Shown here: piece by piece, positions 28,901 through 37,012 of the stretch
Position numbering within the stretch: position 1 is the first letter of the stretch
Layout: each line of letters opens with the position of its first letter
Assembly: GCA_024305105.1 (NCBI GenBank)
Contig: JAMWZA010000015.1
Location: forward strand, 1 to 58,040
Direction of reading: 5' to 3'
Origin: Marinoscillum sp.
GTDB taxonomy: Bacteria; Bacteroidota; Bacteroidia; Cytophagales; Cyclobacteriaceae
DNA: 58,040 nt
Notes under the pieces: generated by a model
The model's input: the letters and a program-made list of their open reading frames with translations, nothing else
The model's database searches: none
What the model was told of the DNA's origin: nothing
Program-made: the position numbers and the translations under genes

Positions 28901-29284
28901 GATGGTGAGACCATCACGTTGGGACTGGATGATGTGGAGATCTCTTCGGAAGATATTCCGGGGTGGTTAGTAGCAAGTGAAGATGGATTGACGGTCGCAT
29001 TGGACATCACCATTACCGATGACCTGAAGCAGGAAGGAATCAGCCGGGATGTGGTCAACAGATTGCAGAACCTACGAAAAGATCAGGGACTGGAAGTTCA
29101 GGATAAGATCAAGGTGAGTTACCATACATCAGACGATTTACTGAAAACTTCGGTTGAGACGTATAAAAACTACATTCAAAAAGAAACCCAGGCGCTTTCT
29201 TTGGAGTATGTTGAACAAGCAAATGGATCTACTTTGGAAATTGACGGACTGGAAATGGTCGTGGAACTTGAAGTAGCGAAATAA
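25928..29284 (+). CDS. ileS: Isoleucyl-tRNA synthetase
   Basis: 1118 residues from a GTG start after GAGTAAG; this is the longer form with a C-terminal extension. Class I motifs are seen: the HIGH variant G56-I-H-H59 in PSANGTPGIHH, and K665-M-S-K-R669. The editing (CP1) domain has WTTTPWTLPSNCALAV and GVVHTASVFGADDF. The anticodon-binding domain contains SDRWVISRLNSL. There is no C-terminal zinc finger, as in the eukaryote-like clade that is often insensitive to mupirocin; that phenotype is inference only. lspA follows after 86 bp, a common pairing. Confidence 0.98.
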   Translation: MAKYPEYKQVSYPQIAEEVLKFWSDQKIFEKSVTEREGAETFTFYEGPPSANGTPGIHHVMARTVKDIFCRYKTQKGFQVKRKGGWDTHGLPVELQVEKELGIKKDDIGKKISVAEYNQKCKETVMRFKDEWDRLTQQMGYWVDLDDPYITFDQKYMETLWHLLKKLYDKDLLYKGYTVQPYSPAAGTGLSSHELNQPGTYKDVKDTSIVAQFKVKKDERSSFLFETADEDVRIIAWTTTPWTLPSNCALAVGEKITYVKVKTYNQYTGAPISVVLAKELVAKYFSEKAKDIDLADYKSGDKLIPFELVQEFSGKDILEVRYEQLMPYVTNEDLEKNAFRVIPGDFVSTEDGTGVVHTASVFGADDFRVAQQNGVPAVMVKDDQGYDVPLVNKKGQFVDEVTDFAGKYVKEEYYDDAIRNDKDFKPTDVLIAIQLKEDNKAFKVEKYEHSYPHCWRTDKPVLYYPLDSWFIKTTAMKDRLVELNKTINWKPASTGSGRFGNWLENLVDWNLSRSRFWGTPLPIWVTKDRKEEKCIGSIAELQEEVKKSIAAGHMKEEIGDDFDLHRPYVDDVILTSSNGEPMYREPDLIDVWFDSGAMPYAQWHYPFENDEVFNANYPADFIAEGVDQTRGWFFTLHAIATLLYDKVAFKNVIANGLVLDKNGNKMSKRLGNAVNPFETMDKYGPDATRWYMIANANPWDNLKFDIEGVAEVQRKYFGTLANTYSFFALYANLDGFNFSKSAIPVEKRTESDRWVISRLNSLIKEVDAAFNEYEPTKAARAIQNFVTDELSNWYVRLNRKRFWVGEYNEDKEAAYQTLYTALATVAQLSAPIAPFYSEQLFRDLNAVSGLDSSESVHLADFPKSDDSLIDEELEKRMHLAQSASSLVHSLRKKEKIKVRQPLHKVLIPILNEADKARIEKVAELIISETNVKEVEYVDDASGILVKKIKPNFRKLGQTFGPKMKQLAPLINQMDQDQIKGLEQSGKIQLDLDGETITLGLDDVEISSEDIPGWLVASEDGLTVALDITITDDLKQEGISRDVVNRLQNLRKDQGLEVQDKIKVSYHTSDDLLKTSVETYKNYIQKETQALSLEYVEQANGSTLEIDGLEMVVELEVAK

Positions 29285-29309
29285 TAAAAAAGAAGTCCAT
29301 TGTCCATGG

Positions 29310-29360
29310 TTGATAGTCTACAACTTTGACGGTGGACTATAGACTATGGACTATAGACTA
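29310..29360 (+). repeat. Short direct and inverted repeat between ileS and lspA
   Basis: GGACTATAGACTA occurs twice in tandem (29334-29346 and 29348-29360). ATAGTCTA near 29313-29320 is the inverse of TAGACTAT in these units. The repeat fills most of the 86-bp spacer. Confidence 0.7.
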
Positions 29361-29370
29361 AACTAGAACA

Positions 29371-30000
29371 ATGGAGAAAAAAAGAACCCCAATTTACCTG
29401 TTTTACCTGATCAGTTTACTGGTTATTGGTATTGACCAGGCAGTAAAAATGCTTGTCCACTTCAACATGATCAAAGGATCAAAAGGGCAGATTCAGGTGT
29501 TAGGAGAATTCTTTAAGCTTCATTACCTCACCAATCCGGGAATGGCTTTTGGGATGGAGATTGGCTTTATCGATAATGGCAAGCTGGTCCTAACCATCTT
29601 CCGATTAGGAGCTATGGTGGCCATTGGGTATTACCTCTACTCACTTTATAGAAAGGACAGCAATAAAGGGCTGCTAATCTGTATTTCCATGATTTTAGGT
29701 GGAGCCATTGGCAACCTGATTGACAGTATTTTTTATGGTGTCTGGTTGGACAATGCACCGTTTGACGCACCAACACCCTGGTTTTATGGCCAGGTGGTGG
29801 ACATGTTCTACATCGATATCTGGGAAGGCCGAATCGCCGACTGGGTGCCAATCCTCGGAGGAGATTACATGGCTCTTTGGCCGGTCTTTAATGTGGCCGA
29901 TGCATCCATCTTTTTAGGAATCACCTTTATTCTAATTTTTCAAAAACGCTATTTTGGCCAGGAAGAAGAAAACAAAAAGCTGGTAGAATCTGAGAATTAA
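29371..30000 (+). CDS. lspA: Lipoprotein signal peptidase (signal peptidase II)
   Basis: 209 residues with four membrane segments. LspA cleaves the signal of prolipoproteins after diacylglycerylation. The motifs are YLTNPGMAFG, GGAIGNLIDSIFYG (first catalytic Asp) and FNVADASIFLGITF (second catalytic Asp). It is longer than E. coli LspA (164) by an insertion around WLDNAPFDAPTPWFYG, common in Bacteroidota. The window encodes several of its likely substrates, such as the lipoproteins at 16677, 52347, 53096 and 54320. Confidence 0.97.
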   Translation: MEKKRTPIYLFYLISLLVIGIDQAVKMLVHFNMIKGSKGQIQVLGEFFKLHYLTNPGMAFGMEIGFIDNGKLVLTIFRLGAMVAIGYYLYSLYRKDSNKGLLICISMILGGAIGNLIDSIFYGVWLDNAPFDAPTPWFYGQVVDMFYIDIWEGRIADWVPILGGDYMALWPVFNVADASIFLGITFILIFQKRYFGQEEENKKLVESEN

Positions 30001-30011
30001 GATTCTACCAG
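29980..30011 (+). terminator. Perfect 11-bp hairpin spanning the lspA stop codon
   Basis: CTGGTAGAATC (29980-29990) and GATTCTACCAG (30001-30011) are exact inverses, with the TAA stop inside the 10-nt loop. The sequence after it is ATAATTTC, a weak T-run, so termination is likely but not certain. Confidence 0.5.
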
Positions 30012-30141
30012 ATAATTTCATTCTCTAGCCAAGCCTCCCCTTATCTCTTCTTCACAAGAGAGGGCAGTATAGCTTCAAGCAATTGAGGGAGGGTTGAAAT
30101 AGTATGAAATTTTCTTTAGAGAATTTTTATAGATTAACTCC

Positions 30142-32781
30142 TCAAAACTCCAATCGGTAATTCAATATTGGAATCAGGCCGGCCATCGTAGAGTTTTCAA
30201 TTTGATCGGTCTGCGGATTGTAGTATTCGGACCAGGTATTGTAGCGGTTGGTCACGTTTTGAATATCCAGTGAAATCACCTGCTCTTTTCCATTCTTATA
30301 GAAATGCACCTTTACTCCCATATCGATGCGAAAGTAATCTTGGGTCTGTCGAGCCCAGGGTTTATTGTCTAGAATATAGGTATTCTCCTCCGCTTTAGAT
30401 CTGGCCAGATCAATCGGGTACTGCCGCTTACCTCCAGTCCACATCACTTTTGAATTAAGACCTACGCGCTTGTTGTCTCCCCATTCAAATTCCTTTCCAA
30501 CAACAAAATTGTTGACATAATTGAGGTTATAGCGCCCATTGTACCATTTACCGTCCAACGGCTGGTACTTAGAGTCGAAGAGGGAGCTCGTGACCAGGAA
30601 GTAATAATTGTTGGCAAAGAAACGCTGTACAGTAAGCTCCAGCCCAATGTTACGCGCCTTCCCCCTGTTGACAAGTGTATCCTCATCGCTAAATCCACCA
30701 AATATTGGTGTATAGTATTTATCCCGGTTGTTAGGAACCGGTAAGTTATTTACCCGCTGATAGTAGGCTTCCACTTTCGCATTCAGGTGTTTCGTGAACG
30801 CTTTTTCGTACCCCGCCACATAGTGCGAGGCGCGAGTCATTTCCAGCATCCTGTTGGGCAGATAAATCTGTCCATTGTCCGCATAGGTTCTTACGAAATA
30901 AACCGGCAGGTTGTCATGGCGACTGTGCCGACCATACCCAAAAGTTAGCTTTTGTTGGTTTTTGAGTCCTACCGATAAGCTAAGCCGTGGCTCGAAAACC
31001 TGATCCTTATTAAGTGCAAAACGTGTGTAATGAAGTCCTCCGGTAGCAATCACCTTGTCTGAGAACTTGTACTTACCCATCACATAACCCTGATAGAGAT
31101 AGGTATTCCCTTTGGTATCAATCTCTACATTCCAGTCATTCCGATCAAAATTGAACTCTCGACTCTCGTACATGTAATCCAGACGACTGAGGATCACACC
31201 AGTGCGCATGGTCAGTCGCTTGTTGTATTTCTTATTGACATATGAGCTCAATCGCACAGCGCCTTTATTCAGGTTATCCTGAAACTCTGGGCGCAATCGC
31301 CAGGTAGAGTCCATTTTTTCATAGTTTTCACTACTAAAACTCTTAGAGTGTGACAGCACCGTTTCCACAAAAGCTGTTTTATCGATAAAGTAATTGTGCG
31401 TTACACCGTAGGCATACATGCCGGTATTGGTATCGTCGTGATAGCCATACTTCCAATCTTCGCTCTCGACTGAGTCCGGCTCGACATGTTGTACATCCTT
31501 AGATAATCCTCCGATTCCCCAAACAGAAAATGTTCCGGCTTTTTCCGTGGGTAGATTGAACTTAAATGATAAGTCCTGATAGCTAGGAAGGGCGTTATCT
31601 GCTACCTGAAAGTTCAGTGCGTTCAAAAGACCAAGTGTTGAATACCGATAGTTAAACAAATACGACCCATTGTAGCCTTTTTTGAATGGTCCTTCAGAGG
31701 CAAAATCCACTCCCAACACTCCTGCCTGAAAGGTGTGCTCAAATTCCTGGTTGTTTCCATTTCGCAACCTGAGGTCAAAAACTCCGGATAAAGCATTTCC
31801 ATAGTCAGCCGAAAAAGCACCCGTGTAGAAATCAGAGTTTCCCAGCATGTTGGCACTTAAAATACTAATGGCTCCCGAGGAGTATCCTTCCTCTGCAAAG
31901 TGATTGGGGCTGGGTACCTCCACGCCTTCCAACTTCCAAAGCATCCAGTTGGGTGAGTTCCCGCGAATGACAATCTCGTTGGACGCATCGTCTGTTGTCG
32001 CCACGCCGGCAAACACCAATGCCATACGTGCCGGATCACTTATACTAGCCGCATAGCGCTTGGTTTCCTCCGCATCAAACGACTTGGCACTGACAGTAGC
32101 CATTTCATTGATAGGGAGTCCATTGGATGCCGTAACCACTACTTCGTTAAGTGGAGTCAGTTGTTCAGCAACTGCTACGGTAACGACCGTTTCTTTTCCG
32201 GTGCCCAACAAAATATCAGAAAGATAGGCGTCTTCATAGCCAACAAAGGACACCTTGATGGAATGCCTCCCGATAGGCAAATTGGGAATACTGAAATTGC
32301 CATCTATATCAGTAATGGCTCCTCGCGTAGTAGAAGTGGTCAGCACCTGCACGGTAGCAAATGACAATGGACCTTGAGAATCTCTATCCAGCACTTTGCC
32401 TCGCAAGGTCTGCTTAAATCCCGGGGCATCTGGCAGAGGCGCTTTTTCCTCCGGTCCGATAACAATTGTTTCATTGATCTTTTTATAATCAAGTCCGGTA
32501 TTGTCCAGCAACTGCTCCAGAGCAGCATACAGTGTTACCTGATCAACCTTGAGCGTAATTGCCGCCACGCCATTGGTTTCCTCGTCATTGTAGATAAAAT
32601 TAATGGCTGTTTGCTCAGTTAGCTGACCGATCGCCTGTTCGAAAGTCGCTTCCTTCAGGTCTAAACTGATCAACTTCTCCTGTGCATGCGCACTGCGATA
32701 CACCAGAGAAAGCGTGAGTGCAATACCAAGTATCAGGAGTTCACGAAACCCCGGTAACTGCATTTTGGTTAGCGTTTTCAT
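30142..32781 (-). CDS. TonB-dependent receptor with STN (signal-transducing) domain
   Basis: 879 residues from the ATG at 32781 (MKTLTKMQLPG); a GTG frame adds 22 residues upstream of the signal peptide and is unlikely. After the signal (ending AHAQ) there is an STN domain, about 36-113 (ISLDLKEATFEQAIGQLTEQT). A CarboxypepD_reg domain comes next (about 127-210, GAITDIDGNFSI). A plug (EVVVTASNGLP) and a barrel ending in NYRLEF follow. STN receptors signal occupancy to a FecR partner, which frees an ECF sigma factor. Both partners are encoded upstream on the same strand (32857-34008 and 34668-35207). The ligand is not evident. Confidence 0.93.
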   Translation of the reverse strand: MKTLTKMQLPGFRELLILGIALTLSLVYRSAHAQEKLISLDLKEATFEQAIGQLTEQTAINFIYNDEETNGVAAITLKVDQVTLYAALEQLLDNTGLDYKKINETIVIGPEEKAPLPDAPGFKQTLRGKVLDRDSQGPLSFATVQVLTTSTTRGAITDIDGNFSIPNLPIGRHSIKVSFVGYEDAYLSDILLGTGKETVVTVAVAEQLTPLNEVVVTASNGLPINEMATVSAKSFDAEETKRYAASISDPARMALVFAGVATTDDASNEIVIRGNSPNWMLWKLEGVEVPSPNHFAEEGYSSGAISILSANMLGNSDFYTGAFSADYGNALSGVFDLRLRNGNNQEFEHTFQAGVLGVDFASEGPFKKGYNGSYLFNYRYSTLGLLNALNFQVADNALPSYQDLSFKFNLPTEKAGTFSVWGIGGLSKDVQHVEPDSVESEDWKYGYHDDTNTGMYAYGVTHNYFIDKTAFVETVLSHSKSFSSENYEKMDSTWRLRPEFQDNLNKGAVRLSSYVNKKYNKRLTMRTGVILSRLDYMYESREFNFDRNDWNVEIDTKGNTYLYQGYVMGKYKFSDKVIATGGLHYTRFALNKDQVFEPRLSLSVGLKNQQKLTFGYGRHSRHDNLPVYFVRTYADNGQIYLPNRMLEMTRASHYVAGYEKAFTKHLNAKVEAYYQRVNNLPVPNNRDKYYTPIFGGFSDEDTLVNRGKARNIGLELTVQRFFANNYYFLVTSSLFDSKYQPLDGKWYNGRYNLNYVNNFVVGKEFEWGDNKRVGLNSKVMWTGGKRQYPIDLARSKAEENTYILDNKPWARQTQDYFRIDMGVKVHFYKNGKEQVISLDIQNVTNRYNTWSEYYNPQTDQIENSTMAGLIPILNYRLEF

Positions 32782-32856
32782 AACTTTACTAATCGAAGGA
32801 CTTACACGTCTTTTAATTTGAAATTTGAATGGGAGGTGTTGCCGCACTTCCCATTT

Positions 32857-34008
32857 TTAATGAATGCTGATCTGATCATCCTGAAATTTGAATTTGACTA
32901 AAGTCGTGGCCTCCATCATTTTCAATATGGCCGAAATGGGCTGTTGGTTGTCCACTCTACCTGTAAAGTGTAAGTCTTTGGCTTCTTCATTGGCAAACGA
33001 ATACTCAAATCCATACCAGCGTGCCAAAGTCAACATGACCTCCTCCATCGATGCACCACTAAACTGAAATTTACCATTCATCCATGCGGTATATTTAGCT
33101 GGACTCACTGGTGATATATCGAGCGCTGAACGAGTCAAAATGGCCTGCTCTCCTGGCTGTAGTAGCTTCGGCCCAAAGTTCGTTTCTACCTGCACACTAC
33201 CTTCTATCAGGGTCGTCTCTACGCTTGCTTCGTCTTCATAGGCTTTGACGTTAAACTCCGTACCCAACACGCGCACTTCCTGAGAAGCAGTTTTCACCAT
33301 GAATGGTGCCCCCGTATGCGTCACATCAAAGTAAGCCTCGCCTGTCAGGAATACTGAGCGCGTACTATCTGTGAATGCAACTGGATACCTCAAGCTGGAG
33401 GCTGCATTTAACGTCACTTTGGTGCCATCTGCCAGCACCACGCGGTAAGTTCCTCCTGTTGGAGTGGTCAGTTTATTGAAAACAGTCTCTTGTTTCTCCT
33501 TCGTGGCTGTTGGCTCGTAGGCCAATGCGTTCTCAGCATTTTTTAACCGGGCTGGTCCCTGATCAATTTCTTTTGGGGCGTCATTCTTTTCCAGAGTCAT
33601 CTCTTTGCCATCTGCCAGAGTCAGTACCGCTTGTTCCTGTCCTGGTTTTATTACTTCGTCTACTCCTGCAAGCGGATCAGTAGGAGTCATCCAGATATAT
33701 AGTATCGCACTGGCTATCATGACAGGGAGTAAGATTGCAGCAGCGTATCGCCAGGCCTTCCTGTACATCGGGACCACCTTTGTTTCACCCAACCTACTTT
33801 CCACCGATTTCCATGCATTATTCGCATCAAACTGCTGATAGATTTCATGTTTTTGAAGTGCCTTCTGGTTGTCCTGAAGCTTTTGAAATAGTGCTTCATT
33901 TTTAGGATCAGCTTTTCGCCAACCTTGGAGCTCCTCTTGCTCAGTTGCTGAAAGTTTGTCCTGAAACAATCGGTAAATGAGATCTGCTATGTGAAATGAT
34001 TCGTTCAT
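32857..34008 (-). CDS. FecR-family anti-sigma factor
   Basis: 383 residues from the ATG at 34008 (MNESFHIADLIYRLF). The N-terminal cytoplasmic part binds the sigma factor. A membrane segment lies near 90-112 (AAAILLPVMIASAILYIWM). The periplasmic FecR domain has GTYRVVLADGTKVTLNAASSL and VFLTGEAYFDVTH, ending in the FecR C-terminal domain with DLHFTGRVDNQQPI. It lies 75 bp upstream of the STN receptor gene on the same strand. The cognate sigma gene is 659 bp further upstream, an unusually long gap filled with palindromic repeats. Confidence 0.93.
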   Translation of the reverse strand: MNESFHIADLIYRLFQDKLSATEQEELQGWRKADPKNEALFQKLQDNQKALQKHEIYQQFDANNAWKSVESRLGETKVVPMYRKAWRYAAAILLPVMIASAILYIWMTPTDPLAGVDEVIKPGQEQAVLTLADGKEMTLEKNDAPKEIDQGPARLKNAENALAYEPTATKEKQETVFNKLTTPTGGTYRVVLADGTKVTLNAASSLRYPVAFTDSTRSVFLTGEAYFDVTHTGAPFMVKTASQEVRVLGTEFNVKAYEDEASVETTLIEGSVQVETNFGPKLLQPGEQAILTRSALDISPVSPAKYTAWMNGKFQFSGASMEEVMLTLARWYGFEYSFANEEAKDLHFTGRVDNQQPISAILKMMEATTLVKFKFQDDQISIH

Positions 34009-34667
34009 GATTTCGCAATTACACACCAGAAACAACCGAGTTCGAAAAGTGGGTGAAGCGGTGGCAAAGTATTTTTGAAAAAGATTTAAACTCTTGTGAT
34101 CAGCCTATAGCAGCTCCCCTTCGCAATGTGAGCGAAATAGTCTTACGACATTTTACCACTTCCCTAAAGCGCGGCAGATTTGATTTACATAACAATCCGT
34201 CATTCACGCCAAGGCGGGAGAATCCCATCAATACAACGGAACGCGGCAGACATTACGACTTTCTTTACCCCTACCCTAAAGGGTGGAAAGTCGTTTACTT
34301 ATACAACCTCTTTGTGTGCTTGTTTCGAATTTTTCAGACCCAAAACAAGCGTAATTGTGCCTCACCACTGATCCTCTAAAAAGGAAATCTAACTAGCAAG
34401 AATTAATAATAGTTATAGTCATTTGCTATCATGTACCGTTATTCTCCGAATTTCCCATCAACCATCAGTTTATTCATACAAATCGATAAGGAATTATAGG
34501 TGAATCTATTGAGGATAGAGAACCTCCACTCTTTTAACCGAGCTTTCTTATCCTATTCCTAAAGGATAAATCTCCGACATACACGGCAAATCTGGCTCCC
34601 TTTAGGGTTGGGGCCATCCAGATTTGCACACCCATTCTTAAAATATTAGAAAAAACATCAGGGTGTG
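34009..34667. other. 659-bp repeat-rich spacer between the ECF sigma and FecR genes
   Basis: No credible gene. Two large hairpins stand out. ACGACTTTC/GAAAGTCGT (34255-34294) encloses the palindrome ACCCTAAAGGGT (34273-34284). GCAAATCTGG/CCAGATTTGC (34584-34626) encloses CCCTTTAGGG (34597-34606). A fragment of the common GTCATTC...GGCGGGA repeat lies near 34198-34220. The spacer should also hold any promoter used by the released sigma factor for the fecR-receptor pair, but I cannot identify it. Confidence 0.6.
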
Positions 34668-35207
34668 TTACAGCGCCAAAACCCAACTAAACATCAATGG
34701 ACTCAATCGTTCCTTCAATTTTGCGTAAGCGATCTTCTTCTGGGTTTTTACCGTGTTTTCAGATATGCCCAGTTCCTCGGAAATCTCCCGGTTCTTCAAG
34801 CCGCGAAGTGCAAGAAGCATGATATTCTGGCAGCCGGCTGGCAGGTTTTTAATTTCATTGTGTAACCGCCCGAAATACTCTTCCTCAATCATGTTATTAT
34901 CCACCTGGACACTTTCCAACTCATAAATCAAGCGCTGTTGGTGATCCTTGATGACACTTTGGTGTTTCAGGACATTCAGACATTTATTTCTAACCGAAGT
35001 ATAGAGGAACGACTTGGCGGCATTGATGTGCTCGAAATCCCATCGCTTATTCCAAAGGCCAATAAAGCTATCCTGAACCAAATCCTCTACTTCATTTTTA
35101 TCAGAGAGATATCGCGAACTATACACACATAGACGTGAGTAGAGTTGCTCAAACAATGCTTCAAACTGCTGCTTGTCTCCTTTTTTCAATCCTTCAATTA
35201 GCGACAT
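34668..35207 (-). CDS. ECF RNA polymerase sigma factor (FecI-like)
   Basis: 179 residues. Region 2 has LYSRLCVYSSRYLSDKNEVEDLVQDSFIGLW and region 4 has LPAGCQNIMLLALRGLKNREISEELGISENTVKTQKKIAYAKL, both typical of the Bacteroidota sigma-70 family for FecIR-type systems. It would be held by the FecR protein encoded downstream and released when the STN receptor binds its ligand. It is separated from fecR by 659 bp of repeats. Confidence 0.93.
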   Translation of the reverse strand: MSLIEGLKKGDKQQFEALFEQLYSRLCVYSSRYLSDKNEVEDLVQDSFIGLWNKRWDFEHINAAKSFLYTSVRNKCLNVLKHQSVIKDHQQRLIYELESVQVDNNMIEEEYFGRLHNEIKNLPAGCQNIMLLALRGLKNREISEELGISENTVKTQKKIAYAKLKERLSPLMFSWVLAL

Positions 35208-35336
35208 GGAAGTGCGTTAGGCATAGCTAAAATACGGGATTTTGCAAGATGAGTTGGTATACACGTTTCTTCTTTCATGTCCGTCATTCTGAATTCGTTC
35301 TTCATATATTCCCATCCTTACTGCGCAGGCGGGAGT

Positions 35337-35517
35337 CATCGAGGACAAGAAATAACGTGCCAACCCCTTTGTGTTTCCCGTTGAGAAGGGGAAAGCACAT
35401 AACTATTCAATAAATCTACTACACAAAGTGAAGGCTACCATTTTTGATAACTACACAAGTAAAACGAATGACCACTCTTGTAAATGAACTCACCTATCTC
35501 TAAAGGGAAGGAATCAC
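35337..35517 (+). repeat. 181-bp direct repeat, copy 1
   Basis: Begins CATCGAGGACAAGAAATAAC and ends at GGAAGGAATCAC. It matches copy 2 at 35701-35881 with no gaps and about ten differences. It contains a degenerate TTTCCC...GGGGAAA hairpin and ends in TCTAAAGGGA. A GGCGGGA-containing stub precedes both copies. Confidence 0.9.
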
Positions 35518-35564
35518 TTGTAAACAATCGTCTAAAAAATTATCATGAGACCGTCTAAAAAGGT

Positions 35565-35621
35565 GTCATTTCGACGTAGGAGAAATCTTCCTCCATTTTT
35601 AAGGAACTGTCAATTAGAATG
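35565..35621 (+). repeat. Extragenic repeat GTCATTTCGACGTAGGAGAAATCT, copy 1
   Basis: A second copy lies at 36777-36834 with few differences. The first 40 bp are almost identical and the tail (CAATTAGAATG / TAATCAGAATG) is also kept. The inverse of its core, GTCGAAATGAC, is seen near 54236-54246, after the DUF3052 gene. This looks like a dispersed extragenic element of the genome. Confidence 0.75.
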
Positions 35622-35700
35622 TCGAGTACACCTAGCCGAGAGCCTCTAACCGAGTGTATCAATCCAACCCCAACCGTCATTCCCGCGTAGGCGGGAATCT

Positions 35701-35881
35701 CATCAAGGACAAGAAATAACGTGCCAACCCCTTTGTGTTTCCCCTTGAAAAGGGGAAAGCGCATAACTATTCAATAAATCTACTATACAAAGTGAAGGCT
35801 ACCATTTTTCATAACTACACAAGTAAAACGAATCACAACTCTTGTAAATGAGCTCCCCTAACCCTAAAGGGAAGGAAGCAC
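35701..35881 (+). repeat. 181-bp direct repeat, copy 2
   Basis: Second copy of the element at 35337-35517. Here the internal hairpin TTTCCCCTT/AAGGGGAAA (about 35738-35758) is perfect, and the end palindrome reads CCCTAAAGGG (35862-35871). It is preceded by CCCGCGTAGGCGGG (35683-35696), the core of the widespread GTCATTCCCGCGTAGGCGGGAAT-type repeat. Confidence 0.9.
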
Positions 35882-35943
35882 TAATATATCAATCGTTATG
35901 AGATAGGCTCTTCTCATTAATGAATCTTACTTATCTTCATCCA

Positions 35944-36651
35944 ATGGAAAAGAAGAACTGGGTACAGCGATGGGGGCATTATGCCTTTGATTTCCTTACG
36001 GTTTTTACAGGAATCACCATCGCATTCCTTCTCAATACTTGGAGCGAAGGCCGCAAGGACAACCACACGGAAACGAAGATTCTAACAGAGATCAAAAACG
36101 GATTGAAGTTGGATACAGCAGATATTCAGGAAAACATCAGAGGGCATAAATTGGGTATTGAAGCCTGTAACTATTTTCGTGATCTGGCCAACGACAAACC
36201 TGTTATTGATTCCCTCGCCAACCAACAATTCTTTCTTCTACTTCGAGATTTTATATCGATCCAAAACAAATCAGGATACGAATCCCTCAAATCCAGAGGC
36301 CTGGACCTGGTGCAAGACGACTCGCTCAGGCTGCTCATCATCGCCATACACGACTTTCATTTCCAGATATTGGAGAAGCTGGAAGAAGACTATGCTGAAA
36401 ACCAGTTTTACCAAAACTACTTTGAGCCCATCAGTAAACTGCTCGCAGATTGTTTTATTTACAATGAAGAAGGCCAGTTGATAGGTTTTAGTCAGCCAGT
36501 GAAATTTACCGCTACAGAGCGCAAGCTATTTCTCACCTACCTTTATAAAATCGAATTCAATCGGAGGTTTATGATTCGGTATTACCAACAAGTGGACTCA
36601 GCAGCAATGGATTTGATGAAACGAATTGATACAGAGTTGTCGGATAGGTAG
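35944..36651 (+). CDS. DUF6090-like single-pass membrane protein
   Basis: 235 residues from the ATG at 35944 (MEKKNWVQRWGHYAFDF). One N-terminal membrane segment (about 13-32, FDFLTVFTGITIAFLLNTW) precedes a charged, mostly helical domain of about 200 residues. The arrangement of the membrane segment followed by W-S-E-x-R-K-D resembles what I recall of the DUF6090 family of Bacteroidota; no function is known to me. It stands alone, with repeat-rich spacers on both sides. Confidence 0.7.
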   Translation: MEKKNWVQRWGHYAFDFLTVFTGITIAFLLNTWSEGRKDNHTETKILTEIKNGLKLDTADIQENIRGHKLGIEACNYFRDLANDKPVIDSLANQQFFLLLRDFISIQNKSGYESLKSRGLDLVQDDSLRLLIIAIHDFHFQILEKLEEDYAENQFYQNYFEPISKLLADCFIYNEEGQLIGFSQPVKFTATERKLFLTYLYKIEFNRRFMIRYYQQVDSAAMDLMKRIDTELSDR

Positions 36652-37012
36652 ATGGTTTGATCCAACCCCATGGTTCTAATTCAGATCCAAAACGAAAACA
36701 ATCCTGCCTGACCCCTGAACCCCTAAAGAGGAAACCCGTTTCTTATAAAATAATCGTCTTCAGTCTGTCACAAAAGATGTCATTTCGACGTAGGAGAAAT
36801 CTTCCTCCAATTTTAACGTACCATTAATCAGAATGACGAGCGCATCGGTCTCCCTACCGTCATTCCCTGCCTTCTCCATCCTTTCAAACCACTATCAAAC
36901 CGACAAACATCCAAATCTTCCCTCTACCAGTGAAATTAATCATTGCGCCATCTGGCATCTTTGCTCATTATTTATATTTTTACTAACTGTTTCTAGCCTA
37001 ACCTGCTAACCA
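36652..37012. other. Spacer with a dispersed repeat upstream of the zincin-toxin gene
   Basis: Holds copy 2 of the GTCATTTCGACGTAGGAGAAATCT element (36777-36834) and an imperfect CCCCTAAAGAGG motif near 36719. A CCGTCATTCCC stub occurs at 36858. The A/T-rich stretch just before the next start codon (36968-36990) may hold its promoter, but no clear TAnnTTTG box is seen. Confidence 0.55.

Noticed and set aside
34053-34379. 108-codon plus-strand frame in the sigma-FecR spacer
   Set aside because: It translates palindromic repeat DNA and has no start or protein-like composition.
35555-35764. 69-codon frame containing EIPAYAGMT
   Set aside because: This peptide is the well-known translation of the GTCATTCCCGCG...GGCGGGAAT repeat; it is not a gene.
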